Shown here in pieces: positions 14,434 to 20,008 of a DNA stretch of 20,008 nucleotides (positions are counted from its first letter, which is position 1; every line of letters starts with the position of its first letter). The notes under the pieces are model-generated. The model was not told where the DNA came from and ran no database searches. It saw only the letters and a list, made by a program, of their open reading frames with translations. The DNA is from Methanocorpusculum sp. (GTDB lineage: Archaea > Halobacteriota > Methanomicrobia > Methanomicrobiales > Methanocorpusculaceae). Position numbers and translations under genes: made by a program. Where the stretch lies: positions 1-20,008 of the forward strand of contig DALTWG010000032.1 in assembly GCA_029987245.1 (NCBI GenBank), given 5' to 3'.

Positions 14434-14446
14434 GTTGTGTCCCGAA
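14434..14446 (+). repeat. 13-bp direct repeat, copy 1
   Basis: gttgtgtcccgaa occurs here and at 16210-16222 in the same orientation. The copies lie on either side of the peptidase gene. This copy stands 47 bases before a broken transposase-like start and could be an insertion-sequence end. Confidence 0.7.
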
Positions 14447-14493
14447 CGTGTAACTATTCGCGTGCGGCATGGGGATGTAAACAAGAATTGCTA

Positions 14494-14617
14494 ATGAAAA
14501 AATGCTGCCCCTTCCACTTGAGGTAATCCCAACCTGTCACATTCAGGACAGACGGAGTACATCGTGAAAAACGGATGCTGCCGGATTAAGGAGGTAAAGA
14601 ATTACAAAAAAGGATAA
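14494..14617 (+). pseudogene. Possible remnant of a transposase N-terminal zinc ribbon
   Basis: One frame starts at ATG 14494 with MKKCCPFH and stops at 14524. The next frame (14522-14617) reads GNPNLSHSGQTEYIVKNG, then CCRIKEVKNYKKG and a stop. Joined across a frameshift near 14515-14522, this resembles the CPxCG...VKNG..R.K.VKNYKC start of IS1-like transposases that carry an N-terminal zinc ribbon. Nothing of a catalytic domain follows. The identification rests on motif shape only. Confidence 0.35.
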
Positions 14618-14623
14618 AATCCT
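14606..14623 (-). terminator. Hairpin plus T-run terminator of the peptidase gene
   Basis: On the minus strand, one base after the TAA, aggat/atcct form a 5-bp stem with a 3-base loop followed by a T-run. This is the layout of an intrinsic terminator. Confidence 0.6.
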
Positions 14624-14624
14624 C

Positions 14625-16154
14625 TTATTCGCCTGCACAGAACATCTTTACAATCTCAAACGTAAAGTCCTTTGTCTCGGTGAATGAATCCAGATTCATC
14701 CGTTCATTTATTGTGTGCGGGTTTTCAATTGTCGGACCGATGGAAAGAATCATAAGCTCCGGGTTCTTCTCTGCAAAATACCCGCATTCAAGACCGCTGT
14801 GAGTAGAAACAAGCGCAAGCTGTTTTCCTGTCAGTTTTAAGTAAGCCTTCTTTGCAGTCTGCATAAATTCGGTCTCACCCGAGACACTCCAGCCCGGACA
14901 TAGAAATTCGGTTTCAGCATCCGCGCCTGCCTTTTTCATACTGTCAGCGATTTCATCCGCGATTTCCTGATGTTTCGAATCATTAGTGCCGCGGGTATAA
15001 GACTCTATGGAAAGAGAGGTGCCGTCGTTTGTAATAACCCCGGTATTGGATGACGTTATAACGCCATACGCATCCGACTCCAGAACTCCATCCGGTATCG
15101 TGCATAAAGTCTCCAGGAATTTCTCCGTGAAAGCGGGCGCATACATTTTTTCCGGAGCATCGACCGCTGCAACTGTTATATCAAGGTCCGGGTCGGATGC
15201 AGTATAGTGGGATTCAAGCCATGCTTTCGCGTATGCATCAACATCCTTTGATGTGGCAAAAACCGCCCCGGCAGAGCCGGGAATCGCATTATGTACTGAA
15301 CCACCTGAAATTGAGGCGAGTTTGACATCATCGAGACCGGATAAAAAGTCTGCTGCAAGAAGAATCGCATTCAGTCTCCCTTTGTCAATATCATCACCGG
15401 AATGACCGGATAGAAGACCTGATATCTCGAGCTGATACCACTTTGTACCCGCAGGTGCCGGCACACATTCCGGCGTGAATTTTGCGGTTGCGAGTGTTCC
15501 TCCGGCTGATGAGATGATAGTTTCACCGGTGATTTCATTATCAATGTTTAATAATGCATCCGCGTTGAGCCATGCGGGATTTATGTTTTCCGCTCCTGCC
15601 ATGGTGGTTTCTTCATCAACGGTAAACAGGCCGGAAATGGTGTAATCCTTCAGTTCAGGGCTGGTTAATGCTGTGAGGATGATGGCAACACCTGCTCCGT
15701 CATCTGCTCCAAGCGTGGTGTGTTTTGCGTGAATCCAGCCGTCTTCGATATAGGTTTCAATCGAATCTTTCGTGAAGTCAAAGGTATAGCCTGTTTCAAC
15801 GGCGGGGACCATGTCCTGATGTCCCTGAAGAATAATACTCTTTTTTGAGGTTCCGGGGTGTTTTATAAGGATGTTGCCGGTTTCATCCTTGAGGTATTCA
15901 AGGTTGTTTTTCTTTGCAAAGGAAATCAGATATTCCTGCATTGGGGCTGTATTTCCGCTCGGGCGGGGAATTTTGTTGATTTCATAGAAGTAGTCGAGTT
16001 CGGACATGGTGTTTTGTGTGTCCTGTGTCTGTGTGTCCCGGTCCTGGGTATCTGCAGCTTGTTTGTCACTTGTTTGTTCAGCAACGCAGCCGGCACAGAT
16101 GAGGCAGGCGCATACTATGAGTCCGAGCAGGAGAAGAATTTTTCCGGTTTTCAT
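14625..16154 (-). CDS. Lipoprotein M20-family dipeptidase (PepD/aminoacyl-histidine dipeptidase-like)
   Basis: A zinc aminopeptidase that cleaves dipeptides such as Xaa-His, here probably outside the membrane. Residues 1-23 form a signal peptide ending LICAGC, with C23 as likely lipid anchor. Residues 24-50 are a linker rich in D, T and Q. The catalytic domain starts with MSELDYFYEINKIPRPSGN, as in PepD. Metal and catalytic residues are H112 (GHQDMV), D151 (LGADDGAG), E181/E182 (VDEETTM), D205 (NIDNE) and the late His in ENPHTINERM; GHSGDD starts the lid domain. The 509 residues are PepD length plus the leader. PepD enzymes are normally cytoplasmic, so export is unusual. A TATA box at 16179-16187 predicts a leaderless transcript from ATG 16154. 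Confidence 0.9.
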   Translation of the reverse strand: MKTGKILLLLGLIVCACLICAGCVAEQTSDKQAADTQDRDTQTQDTQNTMSELDYFYEINKIPRPSGNTAPMQEYLISFAKKNNLEYLKDETGNILIKHPGTSKKSIILQGHQDMVPAVETGYTFDFTKDSIETYIEDGWIHAKHTTLGADDGAGVAIILTALTSPELKDYTISGLFTVDEETTMAGAENINPAWLNADALLNIDNEITGETIISSAGGTLATAKFTPECVPAPAGTKWYQLEISGLLSGHSGDDIDKGRLNAILLAADFLSGLDDVKLASISGGSVHNAIPGSAGAVFATSKDVDAYAKAWLESHYTASDPDLDITVAAVDAPEKMYAPAFTEKFLETLCTIPDGVLESDAYGVITSSNTGVITNDGTSLSIESYTRGTNDSKHQEIADEIADSMKKAGADAETEFLCPGWSVSGETEFMQTAKKAYLKLTGKQLALVSTHSGLECGYFAEKNPELMILSIGPTIENPHTINERMNLDSFTETKDFTFEIVKMFCAGE

Positions 16155-16178
16155 ATATCTATATTATTTGTTTACCTT

Positions 16179-16187
16179 AGATATATG
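16179..16187 (-). promoter_or_regulatory. TATA box of the peptidase gene
   Basis: The minus strand reads catatatct about 28 bases before the ATG at 16154. Confidence 0.5.
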
Positions 16188-16209
16188 TGTACATTATGGG
16201 GGTGTCTGT

Positions 16210-16222
16210 GTTGTGTCCCGAA
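16210..16222 (+). repeat. 13-bp direct repeat, copy 2
   Basis: gttgtgtcccgaa, identical to 14434-14446, in the gap between the peptidase gene and the surface-protein gene upstream of it. Confidence 0.7.
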
Positions 16223-16251
16223 ATTATTTCCATGGATTTAAGGGCGCCCGG

Positions 16252-17838
16252 TTATTTCCGTCTCAACAGCAGTGCCGCGCAAAGTCCGGCAAGGAGTCCT
16301 GCTGCAGGCAGGGGTGTTTCTGCGGAGCTGGTTCCGGCAGGGTTTGCGCCGGGCAGGGTTTTGCCGTTTTCATCACCGGTGCCGTCGATTGTTTTGTCTT
16401 CCATGTAGACGACGGCAAAGGGTGAGGCCCCGTCGGTCTCTGCAGAATAGTAGGCATAGGTGCCGTCAGTACTTTTCAGGGTGGTTGCAAGGGGTGTCCA
16501 GTAGGTGCCGTCTGCATTTCCGTGATAGAGAATGACGTCCATTGTGCTGTATCCGGCTTCGCTTAAGTCGGCGAGTTTTACTTTGAAGTCTATCACGCTT
16601 ACTTTTCCGGCGGAGACGTCGGCATTCACTTTGAATACCTGGCGGAAGGTTACTGTTTCGCTGTTGGCTGAAACTTCACTGACATTCAGGCAGGGGGCTG
16701 AGGTGTCGCCGTCTTTTGCCACGGCAATGGTAACGGTCGTTACGGTGACTTGCGCAGCCTGGGGCACGTCAGAAACATCGTGACTTACGGTTACGGTGCC
16801 AACGGCGTCTTCGCTTAAGGTGACGGCGGTCACTTCTTCGGCCTGTTCAAAGGTGACTACCGATACGGGCTGGGTGAGTTCCTGCTCGACTTCGGGGGCG
16901 GCAGGAGTATCTGATGAGGGAGTATCAGCTGAAGGGGTATCTGCTGCAGGATTTTCTGCTGCAGGAATGTCTGATGAGGGTGTGTCACCTGAAGGGGTGT
17001 CACTCGAGGGTGTGTCTGATGAGGGAGTGTTTCCCGAAGAGCCGCCGCCGCTGCTTCCGCCGCCGCCGCCGGAGGATTTTTTCGGCAGTACAAAGCGGTC
17101 GCGGCTGAGTTCGGTGCCGCAGACGGTGCAGTAAACCGCTATGTCATAGTATCCTATGGTGCGGGTTGTTGCCGGGGTGTAGTTTTCCATGGTTTTTTTG
17201 CCGGGGGTGTGCGCTGCATTCCAGACTGCATAGAGGTCTGCGTCGGTTTCTGTTATGACGAGGGCTTTGTCTTTGAATTCCACGGCGCCGTCCGGGGTTT
17301 TTGCCCAGCCGGCGAAGGTGTGGCAGACTCTGGTAAACCGGTTCGGGTACAGTTCTGCGGCTTCGTTTATGACAAAGTCCTGAGAATAGGGGGCTTCTTT
17401 GCCGCCGTTGGGATAAAAGGTGACGCAAACGGTTCCGGTAAGGTCAATGGCGAGGCGGACGTTTGTCTGCACGCGGGGCAGAGTAACGGTGTTTCCCGAT
17501 ATCTGCGGGGCGACGCCTTCTGCCGCGGCGGTAAGTTTCATGCCTGCCGGGAGGTCCGGGAAGGTGATTTGCACGGTGTCGCCTGCGAGGACAACGGTGG
17601 CGAAAGCGGGGCTGGTAACGGTTTCTGCTGCGCGTGAGGTGGTTACGGTGTAACCGGAGGCGGCGAGGGTTTCGCAAACGGAGATGTCTACGGAATATGC
17701 TGTAAGTGATACCTGGACTTCAGCGGTTTTTACGGCGGTGTCTGCCGCCGCGCTGCCGCTGAGGGCTGCAAGGAGCGTGATGCAGAGGAGCAGGGTTATG
17801 AGGGCTTTCTGCATTTTTTTCATGGTATCTGTCTGCAT
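16252..17838 (-). CDS. Secreted surface protein with InlB-like repeat, repeat linker and PGF-pre-PGF-like domain
   Basis: A probable adhesin or envelope protein of 528 residues. It has a signal peptide (about 1-32, ending SGSAAAD), a beta-rich N-terminal region, an InlB B-repeat (about 137-206: VTFYPNGG, HTFAGWAKTPDG, ADLYAVW) and a segment with YCTVCGTELSR. A Gly/Ser linker (255-269) and about 45 residues of SSDTP-type repeats follow. The domain at about 389-480 resembles PGF-pre-PGF (VILYHGNADGTYWTPLATTL, YYSAETDGASPFAV), and the tail is PLPAAGLLAGLCAALLLRRK. The InlB-like and CTVCGTELSR parts are common in surface proteins of gut Firmicutes. The open frame extends to 18036, but the first 66 codons match nothing. 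ATG 17838 puts the signal peptide at the front; ATG 17823 is also possible. A TATA-like caatatact lies at about 17903-17913. Confidence 0.82.
   Translation of the reverse strand: MQTDTMKKMQKALITLLLCITLLAALSGSAAADTAVKTAEVQVSLTAYSVDISVCETLAASGYTVTTSRAAETVTSPAFATVVLAGDTVQITFPDLPAGMKLTAAAEGVAPQISGNTVTLPRVQTNVRLAIDLTGTVCVTFYPNGGKEAPYSQDFVINEAAELYPNRFTRVCHTFAGWAKTPDGAVEFKDKALVITETDADLYAVWNAAHTPGKKTMENYTPATTRTIGYYDIAVYCTVCGTELSRDRFVLPKKSSGGGGGSSGGGSSGNTPSSDTPSSDTPSGDTPSSDIPAAENPAADTPSADTPSSDTPAAPEVEQELTQPVSVVTFEQAEEVTAVTLSEDAVGTVTVSHDVSDVPQAAQVTVTTVTIAVAKDGDTSAPCLNVSEVSANSETVTFRQVFKVNADVSAGKVSVIDFKVKLADLSEAGYSTMDVILYHGNADGTYWTPLATTLKSTDGTYAYYSAETDGASPFAVVYMEDKTIDGTGDENGKTLPGANPAGTSSAETPLPAAGLLAGLCAALLLRRK
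16897..17031 (-). repeat. 15-bp coding repeat (SSDTP units)
   Basis: About nine units of 15 bases encode SSDTP with variants (SGDTP, SSDIP, AAENP, AADTP, SADTP). The Pro/Asp/Ser-rich stretch is an extended stalk in the surface protein. Repeats of this kind change length by slippage without losing the frame. Confidence 0.85.
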
Positions 17839-18004
17839 TTTCGGTTTTTTTCTCCGCGGGGGGCTAACGGGGGTTGTCCCGGGGTTGATAGGATGTAGTA
17901 TGCTTAGTATATTGCTGCCGTAAGTATTACTGATTAAGGTGCGGTTAATCTTAAATAGAATGAGGCGGGGGAGGAGAGGGAAGAGGGAAGAGAAATGGTG
18001 AGAA

Positions 18005-18844
18005 TTATTTCGGAAGGAGTCTGTTCTGTGCTGCAAGAAGTGATTTTGCCTGGCGGATTGCTGCCTGGTTAAGTTTTACAAGGCGTTCATTCTGGGAAAG
18101 ACCTTCGTAGATATATTCTGCGTTAAGTGTTTCAAGATTGGAGAGTATAATAAGTTCAGTGAGTTGTGCGTGATCACGGATGTTTCCTTTGAGGTCGGGG
18201 TTTTCATCGCGCCATTCACGTGCAGTTTTTCCAAAGAGGGCGATGTTAATTACGTCTGCTTCGTTTGCGTATGTCGCTGTCTGCTGCTGCCGGGTAATCT
18301 GTTTGGGGATGAGGGTTTCTTTTATGGCATCGGTATGGATTTTGTAATTGATTTTGGCGATGCTGCGGCTTAAATTCCAGTCAAGAGATATTTTGCTGTT
18401 TTCATCTGTTTTAAGGCGCTGATAGTCTTTGATGATATAGAGTTTAAATTCAGCGGATACCCATGAGGCGAATTCAAAGGCAATATCTTTTTGTGCATAG
18501 GTTCCTCCGTTTATACCGGGTCTGGTTAGTATGCCGGCTGCGTTGGTTGTTTCTATCCATTTGGTCGGAGAAAGTGTGAATGCGTTGCGACCCGATTCGT
18601 TTCTAAGGGTTTCAAAGGCTTCTATATTGAAACCGGGGTTGTTAAGTGTTTCCCACAGTCCAAGAAAATCAAGTGTGTCACGTGAGCGCAACCAGTTTTT
18701 AATTACGTCGTTTGGTTCAGCGGATTTGTATTTTGCTATGTCGGTAAGTGAGAGGTAATCTTTTTCTTTTCCGTCAGATAACAGGGTGATGGTGTGTCCC
18801 CGGGCATGAATGGTTTCTTTGTATTGTTTTTGTTTTTCAGTCAT
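18005..18844 (-). CDS. KilA-N domain protein
   Basis: A protein of 279 residues whose first 110 residues form a KilA-N domain, a DNA-binding fold of phages, large DNA viruses and mobile elements: YLSLTDIAKYKS, VIKNWLRSRDTLDFLGLWE, KWIETTNAAGI and YAQKDIAFEFASWVSAEFK. The C-terminal part (about 150-279) is helical, charged and rich in Q and N, with the segment ALFGKTAREWRDENP. Stand-alone chromosomal copies like this are widespread and of unknown role, perhaps regulators or phage-defence parts. It lies under two identical promoter-palindrome units (18861-18959), which suggests autoregulation. Its 3' end is 166 bp from the surface-protein start. No phage structural genes are nearby. Confidence 0.88.
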   Translation of the reverse strand: MTEKQKQYKETIHARGHTITLLSDGKEKDYLSLTDIAKYKSAEPNDVIKNWLRSRDTLDFLGLWETLNNPGFNIEAFETLRNESGRNAFTLSPTKWIETTNAAGILTRPGINGGTYAQKDIAFEFASWVSAEFKLYIIKDYQRLKTDENSKISLDWNLSRSIAKINYKIHTDAIKETLIPKQITRQQQTATYANEADVINIALFGKTAREWRDENPDLKGNIRDHAQLTELIILSNLETLNAEYIYEGLSQNERLVKLNQAAIRQAKSLLAAQNRLLPK

Positions 18845-18860
18845 TTTTTTCCGGTTTTCA

Positions 18861-18903
18861 AAACCCGTCGATTTCGACGGGTTTTACAGTTGTATTTAAC
18901 TTA
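18861..18903 (-). promoter_or_regulatory. Promoter-operator unit, copy 1 (43 bp)
   Basis: A perfect palindrome aaacccgtcga-tt-tcgacgggttt (18861-18884) is followed by a spacer and, at 18891-18900, a minus-strand TATA-like gttaaataca. Initiation about 25 bases downstream of that element would fall inside the palindrome, where a bound repressor would block the polymerase. It lies 17 bases before the KilA-N ATG. On the plus strand the same palindrome followed by TTTT could act as a terminator. Confidence 0.75.
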
Positions 18904-18916
18904 CGTATTTTTTATT

Positions 18917-18959
18917 AAACCCGTCGATTTCGACGGGTTTTACAGTTGTATTTAACTTA
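18917..18959 (-). promoter_or_regulatory. Promoter-operator unit, copy 2 (43 bp)
   Basis: An exact duplicate of 18861-18903, 56 bp upstream, with palindrome 18917-18940 and TATA-like element 18947-18956. The 13 bases between the copies (about 18904-18916) are A/T-rich. Confidence 0.75.
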
Positions 18960-19034
18960 TACGTTTTACCACAGTCTATGTTATTGTCATGCGTTTTTCC
19001 ATGAGTCATATAATTATGGATGTTCTTACTAAAT

Positions 19035-19278
19035 CTATTTTACGGCGGAGATTTTATTTCTAAATCTGTCTGTTATCTGACGCTGAAGCAGATCGGCATT
19101 TTCTATTCCGGTTATTTTTCCGGTGTCAGATGTTCCTGTCAGTATGTGTTATGTGTCCGCCTGCTGCGTTCAGAAATGAAACATCAGCTTTTTCAAGGCT
19201 GTCTGCGGCTGTTTCTTTACATTCCATGCGGGTTGTTTCGCCGGTTTTTATAAGTCTGTGCAGGTCTTCGTTTTTCAT
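19035..19278 (-). pseudogene. Frameshifted AlbA_2 (Schlafen-type) domain gene fragment
   Basis: From ATG 19278 the frame reads MKNEDLHRLIKTGETTRMEC, then KETAADSLEKADVSFLNAAGG and HIT, and stops at 19126. The AlbA_2 pattern continues in another frame as TSDTGKITGIENADLLQR and QITDRFRNKIS down to a stop at 19035. A frameshift near 19133-19147 thus splits the conserved GGxIxIGxxDxGxIxGI core. The C-terminal part of the usual protein (a regulator or helicase-like protein often linked to defence islands) is missing. A TATA-like element lies at about 19285-19297, so the remnant may still be transcribed. Confidence 0.75.
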
Positions 19279-19332
19279 TTGCTATTATGTATTTTGTCCT
19301 GAACTAAAATGTAGTTTTGAGTAAGGGGTGGT

Positions 19333-19367
19333 GAAAAGTTCCGTTCAGGGGAGGAAAAGTTCCGTTC
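19333..19367. repeat. Two direct copies of a 14-bp sequence
   Basis: gaaaagttccgttc occurs at 19333-19346 and 19354-19367 with seven bases between, a period of 21 bp (two helical turns). It lies between the antitoxin-like gene and the AlbA_2 remnant and may be a protein-binding site or a duplication scar. Confidence 0.7.
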
Positions 19368-19402
19368 GGAGTCTGCATCCTTTTTGAGAAAAACAGAGAA
19401 GG

Positions 19403-19684
19403 TCATGCCGTTTTATGCTCTTTTTCATAACGCATAACTGAGTCTTCAAGACTGACAAAGTTTTCTTCAAAATCAGCTTCAGCACGTTGTGTTTCCCGGT
19501 CAAGTTCATCCAGGTCCACGTCGTCAAAGCACGGCAGCTTTGCACGGTTTTGTTTTTCCTCAAGTGCTTGTATGGATTCGGCAATCACATCTCCATAAGT
19601 CTGGTTTCCTTTCCTGAGGGCGATAATCTTTTTGTGGACTTTGGGGGATATGAGTACGGATTTTTTGTGCTCAAGAGATTGCAT
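19403..19684 (-). CDS. VapB/UPF0330-like antitoxin, orphan
   Basis: A small protein of 93 residues. The N-terminus (about 8-42: KSVLISPKVHKKIIALRKGN, QTYGDVIAESIQAL) has the archaeal antitoxin pattern of a short strand, VHKKI helix and 'YxDVI' helix that forms a DNA-binding dimer. The acidic C-terminal half (DDVDLDELDRETQRAEADFE) would wrap a toxin. No PIN- or RelE-type toxin gene follows on the minus strand; the next sequence is the 14-bp repeats and the AlbA_2 remnant. The start at 19684 has a TATA element (19705-19716) at the right distance for a leaderless transcript. A toxin could have been lost, or the protein may work alone. Confidence 0.7.
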   Translation of the reverse strand: MQSLEHKKSVLISPKVHKKIIALRKGNQTYGDVIAESIQALEEKQNRAKLPCFDDVDLDELDRETQRAEADFEENFVSLEDSVMRYEKEHKTA

Positions 19685-19704
19685 GAATATACATTGGATG
19701 TAAG

Positions 19705-19716
19705 ATTTAAAAAATA
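19705..19716 (-). promoter_or_regulatory. TATA box of the antitoxin-like gene
   Basis: The minus strand reads ttttttaaatct about 26 bases before ATG 19684. Confidence 0.5.
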
Positions 19717-20008
19717 TGTGCCTTGCAGGGGGTCAAAACTTGTTTATACAATTTAGATGTCCGGGAGAATATAGTTTTTGTGTACTTTTTCCTGATGGTG
19801 ATTTGTTGCATCAGATACAGTTTTTTGTGATTGCAAATTCCCCGTTTCCTTTTTTCTTTTCCCGTTTTGAGGGTGTTTTCTTTCTCCAAATCTGCATGTG
19901 AGCTATGAGCTCAGATGAAAAATATCCGGTAATTCTGTCGTTTTCTGCCTAAACAAAGCTATATCCATGAAGATACTGTTTTTTCATTTTGCAAATGTGT
20001 GCCGCGCC
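19717..20008. other. Right end without a recognisable gene
   Basis: The stretch is A/T-rich with only short frames on either strand (the longest, about 60 codons at 19707-19889 minus, is Lys-rich low-complexity sequence). I see a TATA-like ggatatagc on the minus strand near 19960-19968 and a short gagctatgagctc palindrome near 19901-19914, but no gene I can support. Confidence 0.5.

Noticed and set aside
16796..17134. Plus-strand open frame with repeated EGVS units
   Set aside because: It is the reverse complement of the SSDTP repeat in the surface protein; the repeat creates open frames on both strands.
17839..18036. N-terminal extension of the surface-protein frame
   Set aside because: It puts 66 non-conserved residues before an obvious signal peptide and would overlap the end of the KilA-N gene.
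18861..18959. Two identical palindromic repeats that could be read as a small CRISPR array
   Set aside because: There are only two units, the spacing is 13 bases, the repeat includes a TATA element and no cas genes are nearby. A promoter-operator duplication explains it better.
19020..19324. Plus-strand open frames of 64-77 codons
   Set aside because: They are antisense to the AlbA_2 remnant and have Cys/Phe/Leu-rich composition typical of shadow frames.

Overview
The window looks like chromosomal DNA of a methanogenic archaeon of the Methanomicrobiales, most likely a Methanocorpusculum-like organism. This is inferred from gene content, not from a database match. The evidence is the archaeal core set adk-DUF106-cmk, a short archaeal TyrRS, a membrane pyrophosphatase, surface proteins with PEGA or PGF-pre-PGF-like domains and a hydrophobic LRR(R/K) tail, A/T-rich TATA boxes about 25 bases before starts, many leaderless-looking starts, and oligo-T terminators. 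Several proteins (the EAL/PAS protein, the lone PAS protein, the lipoprotein peptidase, the InlB-like surface protein) resemble proteins of anaerobic gut bacteria and suggest gene exchange with them.

Layout. 1-2070: a 9-bp tandem repeat, an NCS2-type nucleobase permease with altered substrate-site residues, a 54-residue orphan protein and a hairpin. 2096-5158 (minus): an EAL-domain cyclic-di-GMP phosphodiesterase with two PAS-like regions, then a stand-alone PAS protein 9 bp behind tyrS. 5256-8733 (minus): a PEGA-repeat surface protein and the NAD-salvage pair pncA-pncB with a 4-bp overlap. 8734-9224: a gene-poor stretch with inverted repeats. 9225-10251: a ROK sugar kinase facing a 50-residue zinc-ribbon protein. 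10317-12455 (minus): a K+-dependent, probably Na+-pumping pyrophosphatase with a hairpin-containing leader. 12617-14350 (minus): the operon adk - YidC-like DUF106 - cmk, without secY. 14434-14617: debris that looks like a broken transposase start. 14625-16154 (minus): a lipoprotein form of the PepD-type M20 dipeptidase. 16252-17838 (minus): an InlB-like, Ser/Asp/Thr/Pro-repeat surface protein. 17839-20008 is an accessory end: a KilA-N protein under two identical tandem promoter/palindrome units, a frameshifted AlbA_2 (Schlafen-type) pseudogene and an orphan VapB/UPF0330-like antitoxin.

Themes. Housekeeping genes (tyrS, adk/DUF106/cmk, pncAB, pyrophosphatase) alternate with envelope proteins and horizontally mobile regulators. 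The most unusual items are an intact EAL domain in an archaeon, where cyclic-di-GMP signalling is rare, and the duplicated promoter-operator of the KilA-N gene. I see no CRISPR array, rRNA or tRNA, and no complete mobile element.
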